DNA of 7,213 bases from Planctomycetota bacterium (GTDB taxonomy: Bacteria > Planctomycetota > B129-G9): NCBI GenBank assembly GCA_003644325.1, contig QNCA01000062.1:1-7213 (forward strand), read 5' to 3'. Position 1 is the stretch's first letter, and each line of letters begins with the position of its first letter. Of this stretch, positions 1 through 6,727 are shown in pieces. Position numbers and translations under genes: made by a program. A model generated the notes under the pieces. The model was given only the letters and a program-made list of their open reading frames with translations, had not been told where the DNA came from and did no database searches.

Positions 1-561
1 CTTGATGGGCCGGGTGATGGTCCTTGCGATTATTACGCCCACGCCCATTACAACGAGCAGCGCGAGGACGGCCACGATTATTATCGCGGTCGTCGGTTCC
101 TCCGGAGGGCGTCCGATTTTTTCCGCCCGAAAGACCAGGTAGAGGTATCCATCCCCCTTCGGGGACCTGTCCGCCACCACGAAAAAATCTTCCTCGCCCA
201 CGCCGGCCCTGCTTATGGCCGGTTTTTTATCGCCCGGGGGCCTGAGAATGGAGCGCACCTTTTCCAATTGCCCCGGGGGAAAAGTGCTGACGGCGGGCCT
301 GTTGGAGGAGTCGGCGAGGACTATCTTGCCCTCAAAGAGGGGTGTTATCCGCTCCAGCAACTGCTCGCTGACGGCGACGTTCATGCCGAGAATTTCTTTT
401 ACGCGCTTCATCTCGTCGCGCATGCGATTGCGGCTTTCCTCTTCCTTGGCCCGGCGCAGCGCCTGCGCGGTGTTCAGGTGTATCGCCGTAATGCCGGTGA
501 TGGCCACCACCGCGATGATGAGCAGCGAGAAGGGCATGATTATTTTCTGTTGTATTCCCAT
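1..561 (-). CDS. Membrane sensor protein with HAMP domain, N-terminal part (3' end outside the window)
   Basis: The first 187 codons are visible and the frame is still open at the window edge. An N-terminal membrane segment (about residues 9-29) is followed by a charged, probably helical linker (about 33-56) and an extracytoplasmic sensory region of about 100 residues. That region includes GKIVLADSSNRPAV around 78-91, reminiscent of a small CACHE/PAS-like ligand-binding fold, though this is inferred. A second membrane segment (about 158-179) runs into RTITRPIK, the typical opening of a HAMP signal-relay domain. This is the architecture of sensor histidine kinases, chemoreceptors or diguanylate cyclases; the output domain is not in the window, so the class cannot be decided. 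The start is the only ATG after the in-frame TGA that ends the upstream TPR gene 42 bp away. No good Shine-Dalgarno precedes it (upstream bases GGTCTTCCC). It is probably co-transcribed with the TPR gene. ATG at codon 9 is a less likely alternative because it would cut into the first membrane segment. Confidence 0.8.
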   Translation of the reverse strand, partial: MGIQQKIIMPFSLLIIAVVAITGITAIHLNTAQALRRAKEEESRNRMRDEMKRVKEILGMNVAVSEQLLERITPLFEGKIVLADSSNRPAVSTFPPGQLEKVRSILRPPGDKKPAISRAGVGEEDFFVVADRSPKGDGYLYLVFRAEKIGRPPEEPTTAIIIVAVLALLVVMGVGVIIARTITRPIK

Positions 562-603
562 GGGAAGACCGAGCGGCGGGTGTTGCGGCCCCGGGTTTTT
601 TGC

Positions 604-1857
604 TCAGGGCTTGCCTTCGGCGGGCCGGGGCCGGCTCTCTTCCAGCGCCTTCTTCATCTTCTCGTACTGACGTCTAAAGTATGGTACGTTTCGCGACTTT
701 GGGGTTTCGTGGGCCATTTTGCCGTACTTTACGGCGTTCTCGTAATCCTCTTTTTGGTAGTAAAGTTCCGCCAGGGTATCGAGTGTCGGAGCATCGTGGG
801 GAGCGAGCTCGACCGCGCGCCGGGCCAGTCTCAGCCCTTCGTCGGTCTTTTCCCCGGTGACGGCATAGAACCACGCCAGCGCGTTCAGCGCGTTGGACAA
901 CGCATCGGGAGGGAGATCGCCCTTCAGGTCGGCGTTCAGGAGTTTTTCCGTTTCCTTGAAGAAATTTCCGGCCTCTTTGTCCTTGCCCTGTTTCTTGAGA
1001 CAGAGATAAAGCGCTCCCCGGGCATCTATATCCTCGAATGCCCTTATGGCCCTTTCAAATTTGTCCCGTGCTTCATCGAGTTTGCCTTCCCTTGCGAATT
1101 GCTTGCCTTCACAGTAATACAGATGTAACGTTGCGTGCGGGATTCCGCCGGGCAAGGCAAGGTCATACAGTTCCATCAGCGGGAGCAGACGCCTGTAGAA
1201 ATTTGCGGCCTCCTTGTATTTGCCTTCGTATTCCAGGTAGTACGCCATCTTTTCCAGGGCCCTGCCGTCGATAAAGATATCGTAGTCCTCCTTGTCTTTC
1301 TTCGACGGGATAGCGAGGGTCTTCTCCAGTTCGGCGTAGACCGCCTCCATAAGTCCGTATTGTTCGAGGCGAATCGCCGTCTCCAGGTGCGCTTCTTTGC
1401 TGTTCGGGTTGATCGCAAGCGCCTTTTTGAAGAGCGCGATATATTTTTCCGCGTTTCCGGCTTCCTTATGGCATTTTGCCAGTTCGTGCAGCGCTACAGG
1501 ATTATCGGGCTTGAGTCGGTTGAGTTTTTCCAGGGCAGGTTTTGCCTTGTCATACGATTCGTAGCGGAAGCAGATATCCGTCAATTCTTCCAGCGCGCGC
1601 GGGTCTCCAGGATGCAGCTCCGCAATAGTTTCGTAGCACGCGATTGCCTTGTCGGGTTCGTTGTCCTCGATGTAAAGAGCGGCCAGCAGTCGGAGTTGCG
1701 CCGCGAGTTTCTCTTCCAACGCCGTCGTCTCCTCCTGTGGCGGGGTTACTCCATTTGGTGAGGGGTCGCGGGCCCACGCAGCCGGGTTTGCACAGATAGT
1801 TGATAATACCGCTGTCGCGATTACTCGCAGCGTCTTGCTCATATCAAAAGTCTTCAT
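604..1857 (-). CDS. Secreted TPR-repeat protein
   Basis: This 417-aa protein has a signal peptide: a short basic start, a hydrophobic stretch (about residues 10-24) and a likely signal peptidase I site after Ala-Trp-Ala at 27-29. The mature protein should therefore be periplasmic or exported. From about residue 50 to 390 it is built of tetratricopeptide-like helical pairs. Clear units lie near 53-86 (ends ELHPGDP), 87-120 (ends LKPDNP), 121-154 (ends INPNS), 323-356 (AWFYAVTGEKTDEGLRLARRAVELAP) and 357-390 (LAELYYQKEDYENAVKYGK). Degenerate units fill the middle (about 198-300). The C-terminal tail is charged and Pro-rich. TPR proteins are scaffolds for protein contacts; no catalytic motif is seen and the partner is unknown. 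The first ATG is preferred over Met6 because GGGGG (1863-1867) lies five bases upstream of it. A good promoter precedes the gene, and the HAMP sensor follows 42 bp downstream, so the two may act together at the envelope (inference). Confidence 0.9.
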   Translation of the reverse strand: MKTFDMSKTLRVIATAVLSTICANPAAWARDPSPNGVTPPQEETTALEEKLAAQLRLLAALYIEDNEPDKAIACYETIAELHPGDPRALEELTDICFRYESYDKAKPALEKLNRLKPDNPVALHELAKCHKEAGNAEKYIALFKKALAINPNSKEAHLETAIRLEQYGLMEAVYAELEKTLAIPSKKDKEDYDIFIDGRALEKMAYYLEYEGKYKEAANFYRRLLPLMELYDLALPGGIPHATLHLYYCEGKQFAREGKLDEARDKFERAIRAFEDIDARGALYLCLKKQGKDKEAGNFFKETEKLLNADLKGDLPPDALSNALNALAWFYAVTGEKTDEGLRLARRAVELAPHDAPTLDTLAELYYQKEDYENAVKYGKMAHETPKSRNVPYFRRQYEKMKKALEESRPRPAEGKP

Positions 1858-1860
1858 GTC

Positions 1861-1867
1861 ATCCCCC
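1861..1867 (-). promoter_or_regulatory. Ribosome binding site of the TPR gene
   Basis: On the minus strand this reads GGGGGAT, followed by GAC and the ATG at 1857. The G-run sits at normal Shine-Dalgarno spacing from the first ATG and not from Met6, so it decides the start in favour of Met1. Confidence 0.55.
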
Positions 1868-1898
1868 GGGATTCAACTGCAAGAACAACCTTTACTTA

Positions 1899-1927
1899 AG
1901 AGTACCAAAGCAACACTGCGGTGTCAA
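1899..1927 (-). promoter_or_regulatory. Sigma70-type promoter for the TPR-sensor unit
   Basis: On the minus strand a perfect -35 box TTGACA (1922-1927) is followed by a 17-bp spacer and a -10-like TACTCT (1899-1904, four of six consensus bases). Transcription would start near 1892, giving a 5' leader of about 35 nt that contains the TPR ribosome binding site. Its position between the argF stop and the TPR start supports a separate downstream transcription unit. It is predicted from consensus only. Confidence 0.6.
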
Positions 1928-1942
1928 CGTTTCGGCACAGAT

Positions 1943-1975
1943 GAAACCTAAGGGGGCCTGACCTCTTTAGGTTTC
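1943..1975. repeat. 33-bp hairpin spanning the argF stop codon (REP-like palindrome or weak terminator)
   Basis: GAAACCTAA (1943-1951) and TTAGGTTTC (1967-1975) are perfect 9-bp inverted arms. The inner bases GGGGG-CCTGA-CCTCT can extend the stem to 14 pairs on the plus-strand RNA using two G-U wobbles; on the minus-strand RNA the same positions become two A-C mismatches. The argF TAA (1967-1969) is itself part of the stem. Minus-strand transcription finds no T-tract after it, so as an argF terminator it is poor; on the plus strand GTTTTG follows. The GGCCTGACC centre resembles short palindromes scattered as REP-type repeats in many genomes (inference). It could limit readthrough from argF, protect the mRNA 3' end, or simply be a dispersed repeat. 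Confidence 0.5.
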
Positions 1976-2911
1976 GTTTTGCATGAGCAGCGCCATGAGG
2001 CCCTTCTGGGCGTGCAGGCGGTTCTCGGCCTGGTCGAAGACGATGGAGTGCGGGCCGTCGATTACTTCCGCGCTGACCTCTTCGCCTCGGTGCGCGGGCA
2101 GGCAGTGCATGAATAAGTAGTCTTTCTTCGCGTGTGCGGTGAGACCCGCGTTAATCTGGTAGGGTTGAAACAGATTGACGCGCTCGCTGTGCTCGCTCTC
2201 CTGGCCCATGCTGGCCCAGACGTCGGTGTAGATGATGTCGGCGTTCTTTGCCGCGGCGACGGGGTCGGTTGTGACCTCGACGCGCGCACCGGTGGCGCTC
2301 GCGTCTTCTCTGGCCCATTCGACGATTTCCGCTTTCGGCTGGTAGCCGTGCGGAGCGGCCACGCTGATGTGCATGCCGACCTTGGCGCAGCCGAGCATTA
2401 ACGAGTGGGCCATGTTGTTGCCGTCGCCGATGTAGGCCATCTTTAAGCCTTTCAGTTCGCCGCGGCGCTCGGTTATCGTAAGCAGGTCGGCCAGGACCTG
2501 GCACGGATGCGTCAGGTCGCTCAGGCCGTTGATTACGGGGACTGATGCGTGTTTGCAGAGCGTCAGGATGTCGTTGTGGGAGAAGACCCTTGCCATGATG
2601 CCGTCGACGAAGCGCGAGAGGACCCTGGCGGTGTCTTCGATGGTCTCTCCCCGGTTGAGTTGAAGGTCGTTCGGCCCCAGGTACAGGCCCGTGCCGCCGA
2701 GTTGGTATATGCCGACCTCGAACGACACGCGCGTGCGCGTGCTCGGCTTCTGGAATATCATTGCGAGCGTCTTGCCCTTCAGCACCGGTGTTGCTTCGCC
2801 TGCCTTGTGTTTGCGCTTCAGGTCCGCGCTGGCCTTGAAAATCTCCTGCATTTCTTCGAGTGCCAGGTCGTGCAGGGTCGCCAGGTTCCTTCCCTTCATG
2901 TTTAACGCCAT
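1967..2911 (-). CDS. argF: Ornithine carbamoyltransferase
   Basis: This enzyme transfers the carbamoyl group from carbamoyl phosphate to ornithine to give citrulline in arginine synthesis; it is cytosolic and normally trimeric. At 314 aa it has the full family length. The diagnostic motifs are intact and in order: the carbamoyl-phosphate loop STRTR (57-61), HPCQ (135-138), GDGNNMAHS (162-170), the ornithine-binding SMG (235-237, in VWASMGQE), and HCLPAHRGEEV (269-279) with the catalytic Cys. These separate it from aspartate carbamoyltransferase. The start at 2911 is supported by GGAG seven bases upstream; the ATG at codon 5 has no such site. Its start lies inside the end of the upstream ABC exporter gene (10-bp overlap), so translational coupling is likely. 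No other arginine gene is in the window, and no ARG-box operator was recognised. The anabolic role is preferred because no arcA or arcC neighbour is seen. Confidence 0.97.
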   Translation of the reverse strand: MALNMKGRNLATLHDLALEEMQEIFKASADLKRKHKAGEATPVLKGKTLAMIFQKPSTRTRVSFEVGIYQLGGTGLYLGPNDLQLNRGETIEDTARVLSRFVDGIMARVFSHNDILTLCKHASVPVINGLSDLTHPCQVLADLLTITERRGELKGLKMAYIGDGNNMAHSLMLGCAKVGMHISVAAPHGYQPKAEIVEWAREDASATGARVEVTTDPVAAAKNADIIYTDVWASMGQESEHSERVNLFQPYQINAGLTAHAKKDYLFMHCLPAHRGEEVSAEVIDGPHSIVFDQAENRLHAQKGLMALLMQNET

Positions 2912-4806
2912 CTGCGTTCTCCAGTATCGGTGTCCGGTAACATGGGTTCGATGGGGGCGGGCGCCGGCTCATCGACCGGCCGCCTTGTCCGCCCGTTGAT
3001 GTCCTTGTATTGCAACTGATACAGGCGATAGTAAATGCCGCCGTTGCGCAGCAGTTGTTCGTGAGTGCCTTCTTCCTTTATCTCGCCCTTGTGCAGAACG
3101 AATATCTTATCGACTTTCCGTATGGTTGACAAGCGGTGCGCGATGACGATGGAGGTGCGGTCCTTCATCAGTTTCTCGACGGCGTCCTGTATGAGGATTT
3201 CGGTCCGGGTGTCGATGTTGGAGGTGGCTTCGTCCAGGATAAGTATGGCCGGGTCGAAGGCCAGCGCCCGCGCGAAGGAGAGCAGTTGCCGCTCGCCGAC
3301 CGAGAGCGTGGAGCCGCGTTCCTGCACCTCGGCCCTGTACCCATCCGGCAGGCGCTTGATGAAGCCCGCCGCGTTCACGCGCTCGGCCACCTGTGCGACC
3401 TTTTCATCGGTGATGGCGTCTTCACCGAGGCGTATATTGCTCCGGATGTCGCCGGAGAAAAGGAAGACATCCTGCAGCACGAGGCCGACTTTCCTGCGCA
3501 ATTCGCGCTTGTCCACATCCCTGACGTCCTTTCCGTCAATGAGTATGCGGCCGCGCTGTATGTCGTAGAGGCGGCAGATGAGGTTGATGATGCTGGTCTT
3601 GCCGGCGCCGGTCACCCCGACGAAGGCGACCTTCTCTCCCGGCTCTATGGTGAAGGAGACGTCCTTGAGCACCCACTCTTCGTCGTTGTAAGCGAACCAG
3701 ACGTTCTGGAATTCTATCCTGCCCTTGAACGGCTCCAGCGACAGTGGTCGTTCGGGATTGGGGATTTCCTCTGCGCGGTCGAGGATTTTGAAAATGCGCT
3801 CGGACGAGGCCATGGCCGCCTGCATGACGTTGTATTTTTCCGCCAGGTCGCGTATCGGTCCGAAGAACTGGAACGTCCATCCGAGGAATGCGATTACGGT
3901 TCCGAGGGTTAACCCGCCGGCGACTCCGGGGGATAAGTTGAGAGCGCCGTAGTAGATTATAAATCCGGCGGCAAGGCTGCCGAATATCTCGATGGACGGG
4001 AAGTATATCGCGTGGTAAAAAATGGCGCGAAACCACTCGTTCCTCAGGTCCGTGCTGAGTTTTGAGAACCTGCCCAGGTTCTTTTCCTGCCGGTTGAAGA
4101 GTTGCACCACGCTCATGCCGGTTATACTTTCGTTGGCAAAGGCGTTGATTCGCGCGAGTTTCTTCCGCGCGGAACGGTAGGATTTGCGCGACCGGCTCTT
4201 GAACCACCAGGTAATTGCAATGATGAGCGGCACCACTATGCCGACCACCATCAGCGACAGTTTGACCGAGTTTGCGAACATCCATATCAGCAGACCGGTC
4301 AGCAGGAGCGCGTCCAGGAAGGCGGTTACGACTCCCATACTGATGAATTGGTTCAGCGCTTCGACATCATTGGTAACCCGTGTTATGAGGCGTCCGACGG
4401 GGTTCTTGTCGAAGAACTTCAGCGACATTTTCTGTATATGTGAAAACACCTGGACGCGCAGGTCATACGTGACGCGCTGTCCGAATATGGTGACGACCAG
4501 GGCCGACAGATACTCCGCCGCAAAGCGGACGAAAACCAGCCCGAGGAAGATGAGCGCCAGAGAATTGACGGTTTGAAGTTTCTCCGCGTCGGTGATATCC
4601 GACCTGGTGATTACATCGACGAAGTGTTTCAGGAGAAACGGCCACGCCAGCGTTGAGTTGGCTATCACGAGCAGCAGGAATACCGCGAGCACAACGTGCC
4701 ACCGGTACGGCTTGAGGTATCCCAGCAACCGCCTGATAAGCCTTGCGTCGAACGCCTTGCCCAACGTTTCGTCTTCAAAGAAATCTGTCCCGCCGTGTCC
4801 GTTCAT
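2902..4806 (-). CDS. ABC exporter half-transporter, catalytically competent subunit
   Basis: This 634-aa protein is a fused permease-ATPase of the type I exporter family (MsbA/MdlB/BmrD-like), located in the inner membrane. The transmembrane domain covers about residues 30-320, with hydrophobic segments near 36-58, 83-108, 155-180, 184-202, 262-288 and 300-316. The nucleotide-binding domain (about 364-600) carries Walker A GVTGAGKTS (397-405), the Q-loop Gln at 445, a variant signature LSVGERQ (501-507), Walker B ILILDEA (521-527) with catalytic Glu526, and the switch His557. A Pro- and Glu-rich tail of about 35 residues (600-634) extends past the usual end and lies next to the overlap with argF. 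The gene begins 34 bp after the preceding exporter gene; its nearest SD-like AGGA is 12 bases from the ATG, so its own initiation site looks weak and coupling to the upstream gene is plausible. The two proteins probably form a heterodimer. Substrate is unknown; lipid, drug and peptide export all fit. Confidence 0.93.
   Translation of the reverse strand: MNGHGGTDFFEDETLGKAFDARLIRRLLGYLKPYRWHVVLAVFLLLVIANSTLAWPFLLKHFVDVITRSDITDAEKLQTVNSLALIFLGLVFVRFAAEYLSALVVTIFGQRVTYDLRVQVFSHIQKMSLKFFDKNPVGRLITRVTNDVEALNQFISMGVVTAFLDALLLTGLLIWMFANSVKLSLMVVGIVVPLIIAITWWFKSRSRKSYRSARKKLARINAFANESITGMSVVQLFNRQEKNLGRFSKLSTDLRNEWFRAIFYHAIYFPSIEIFGSLAAGFIIYYGALNLSPGVAGGLTLGTVIAFLGWTFQFFGPIRDLAEKYNVMQAAMASSERIFKILDRAEEIPNPERPLSLEPFKGRIEFQNVWFAYNDEEWVLKDVSFTIEPGEKVAFVGVTGAGKTSIINLICRLYDIQRGRILIDGKDVRDVDKRELRRKVGLVLQDVFLFSGDIRSNIRLGEDAITDEKVAQVAERVNAAGFIKRLPDGYRAEVQERGSTLSVGERQLLSFARALAFDPAILILDEATSNIDTRTEILIQDAVEKLMKDRTSIVIAHRLSTIRKVDKIFVLHKGEIKEEGTHEQLLRNGGIYYRLYQLQYKDINGRTRRPVDEPAPAPIEPMLPDTDTGERRWR
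2919..2922 (-). promoter_or_regulatory. Ribosome binding site of argF inside the exporter gene
   Basis: GGAG on the minus strand, seven bases before the argF ATG, lies within the last codons of the upstream ABC exporter gene. It fixes the argF start at 2911 and shows that ribosomes finishing the exporter are placed to reinitiate on argF. Confidence 0.6.
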
Positions 4807-4840
4807 AGTTGGACCGAATCCTGCGTTGAACCGGTGGTCG

Positions 4841-6661
4841 CTACAATTTGCCCAGCGAGTCTTCGAGTTGTTGTCTCTTGTAGGTCTCGGCGTAGAAGCC
4901 GCCGTTTCTCATCAAGTCCTCGTGCCGCCCCTGTTCCGTTATCCTGCCGTCTTCCAGCACGACGATATTGTCGGCGAACCGTATGCTGGACAGCCTGTGC
5001 GAGATAATGATGGTGGTCTTCTGCTTAATCACTCCGTGCAGGCCGCTGAGTATGCGCTCCTCGGTTTGCGTGTCCACGCTTGAGAGCGCATCATCGAGGA
5101 TGACTATCTTCGGGTTCCTTATCACCGCTCGCGCTATCGCGACTCGTTGTTTCTGTCCGCCGGAGAGGTTTATGCCGCGTTCGCCGAGTAACTGGTCGTA
5201 GCCGTCGTGGAAGCCGTCTATATCGGCGCTTAGTTGCGAAATTTCGACGGCGCGTCTTACCGCTTCGTCATCCCCATCGGGCGCACCGTACTTGATGTTT
5301 TCGGAGATGCTCTCCGAAAACAGAAAAGTTTCCTGCGGCACGTATCCTATGGCGTTGCGGAGGTCGTGCAGTCTGAGCCTTCTTATATCGCGCCCGTCGA
5401 TGAACAATTTGTTCTCCTCGACCTCGTACAGCCTGGCGATAAGCCTGACCAAGGTGCTCTTGCCGGACCCTGCCGGTCCCACCACTGCCGTGGTGGAGCC
5501 TGCGGGGATTGATAGAGTGATGTCGACCAGCGCCGGCGCTTCCGAGCCGGGATATGTGAAAGTAAGATTGCGGAAATCTATTTCACCCCGTATTTCTCCC
5601 GGCGGTTCGGCGTCGGGGGCATCCGTAATGGCGGGCCGCTCATCCAGTATCTTCCGAATGCGCCCCATGCTCGCGTCGGCCTGCTGCAAGAGCACGACAA
5701 CATATCCCAACGCCATCATGGGCCACATCAGCAGGACGACGTATTCCTGGAACGCGTACAGGGCGCCTATCGTCATCGTTCCCTCAATCACGTTCACGCT
5801 CCCCTGCCAGTACACCACCATTATCGATATGCCCATGAGCAAAAAGAGCAACGGCCTGAACATCGCGCGTATCTTGGCGAGGGCTATGTTTTTTTCCGCG
5901 TATTGACGGTTCAGTTCGCGGAACCTCTTTTTCTCGTTTTCTTCACGGACGAACGCCTTAACCACCCGCATTCCGGAGAAATTCTCCTGGCAGGCGATGT
6001 TGATGTCGCCGAACTGCGATTGAATTTCCTCGAAGCGCCTCTTTATCGGGCCGCCGAACAGCATCACCAGTAGCGGCAAGACCGTCAGCAGCGCGAGCGC
6101 CTTCAGCGTCAGCACGGCGTTCGTATAAAGCATCATCGCCAGCCCGCCGCTCAGCAGGAAGGCCGAATCGAAGATGATCATCACGCCGAAACCCAGCGCC
6201 ATGCGCACCGCCAGCAGGTCGTTTGTGCAGCGTGCCATCAGGTCGCCGGTCTTCACCCTGTCGTAGTAAGAGGGCGAGAGTTCCTGGAGGTGCTTGAAAT
6301 AATCTATGCGAAGGTCGTTCTCTATCCGCCGGGAGACGCGGATTATGAATGTTCTTTGCAAGAAGGAGAATAAGGCGCGCGTCAACTGTGCCGCTATGAC
6401 CGCCGTGACCAGGAGAAAAATCACGGTCATCGGGGTGAGGGCGCTGAAGTCGAGGAATGCCGCAAGAGGACCGAATTTGCCCGGGGATGTGTCCAGTTTG
6501 CCTTTTTCACTCAGTTGTTTCAGCGCATCGACGCCCATGCCCAGCAGGCGCGGAATCAGCAGTTGACAGATGTTGCATAACAGCAGGAAAAACACGCCCG
6601 CCGCCACCCCGCGCCGGTAGCGCCGGAAATACTTTCGCAATGTCCGCAGATTCTCCAGCAT
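4841..6661 (-). CDS. ABC exporter half-transporter, degenerate-site subunit
   Basis: This 606-aa permease-ATPase is of the type I exporter family (MdlA/BmrC/TM287-like). The transmembrane domain is about residues 15-330, with hydrophobic segments near 17-39, 77-99, 155-177, 184-204, 268-287 and 300-326. The ATPase domain starts at about 360: Walker A GPAGSGKST (395-403), Q-loop Gln443, a canonical LSGGQ signature (499-503), Walker B IVILDDA (519-525) and switch His555. The catalytic Glu after Walker B is replaced by Asp524, which marks the degenerate half of a heterodimeric exporter; its partner is the next gene, which has the Glu and a variant signature. The start at 6661 is the first ATG of a frame that stays open upstream into the repeat element. 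A weak SD (GGA eight bases upstream) fits this ATG. The gene appears to lead the exporter-exporter-argF unit. A 13-bp tandem repeat and a foldback element lie directly upstream, and no convincing promoter is seen in the 60 bp between. Confidence 0.93.
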   Translation of the reverse strand: MLENLRTLRKYFRRYRRGVAAGVFFLLLCNICQLLIPRLLGMGVDALKQLSEKGKLDTSPGKFGPLAAFLDFSALTPMTVIFLLVTAVIAAQLTRALFSFLQRTFIIRVSRRIENDLRIDYFKHLQELSPSYYDRVKTGDLMARCTNDLLAVRMALGFGVMIIFDSAFLLSGGLAMMLYTNAVLTLKALALLTVLPLLVMLFGGPIKRRFEEIQSQFGDINIACQENFSGMRVVKAFVREENEKKRFRELNRQYAEKNIALAKIRAMFRPLLFLLMGISIMVVYWQGSVNVIEGTMTIGALYAFQEYVVLLMWPMMALGYVVVLLQQADASMGRIRKILDERPAITDAPDAEPPGEIRGEIDFRNLTFTYPGSEAPALVDITLSIPAGSTTAVVGPAGSGKSTLVRLIARLYEVEENKLFIDGRDIRRLRLHDLRNAIGYVPQETFLFSESISENIKYGAPDGDDEAVRRAVEISQLSADIDGFHDGYDQLLGERGINLSGGQKQRVAIARAVIRNPKIVILDDALSSVDTQTEERILSGLHGVIKQKTTIIISHRLSSIRFADNIVVLEDGRITEQGRHEDLMRNGGFYAETYKRQQLEDSLGKL

Positions 6662-6694
6662 GTCGCCCGTCCAACTGTCCTGCTTTGAACCATT

Positions 6695-6720
6695 TCCTTG
6701 CCCTTTGTCCTTGCCCTTTG
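6695..6720. repeat. 13-bp perfect tandem repeat, two copies
   Basis: TCCTTGCCCTTTG occurs at 6695-6707 and again directly at 6708-6720. It lies 34 bp upstream of the first exporter start and ends two bases before the target duplication of the foldback element. On the minus strand it places purine-rich AAGG runs in the 5' leader of the exporter mRNA, too far from the ATG to be its ribosome binding site. Confidence 0.85.
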
Positions 6721-6727
6721 CTAAAAA

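Noticed and set aside
268..1128. Long plus-strand open frame (286 codons)
   Set aside because: It is antisense to the sensor and TPR genes, has no recognisable domain, and is expected from GC-rich codon use on the other strand.
2151..2972. Second minus-strand open frame overlapping argF (273 codons)
   Set aside because: It is argF read in another frame, extremely rich in Arg, Pro and Gly, while the argF frame carries every catalytic motif.
3136..3912. Plus-strand open frame of 258 codons
   Set aside because: It lies opposite the conserved ATPase domain of the second exporter; its composition mirrors that gene and no motif is visible.
4807..4840. A separate promoter or terminator between the two exporter genes
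   Set aside because: The gap is only 34 bp and shows no hairpin with a T-tract and no -35/-10 pair; it is an ordinary intra-operon gap.
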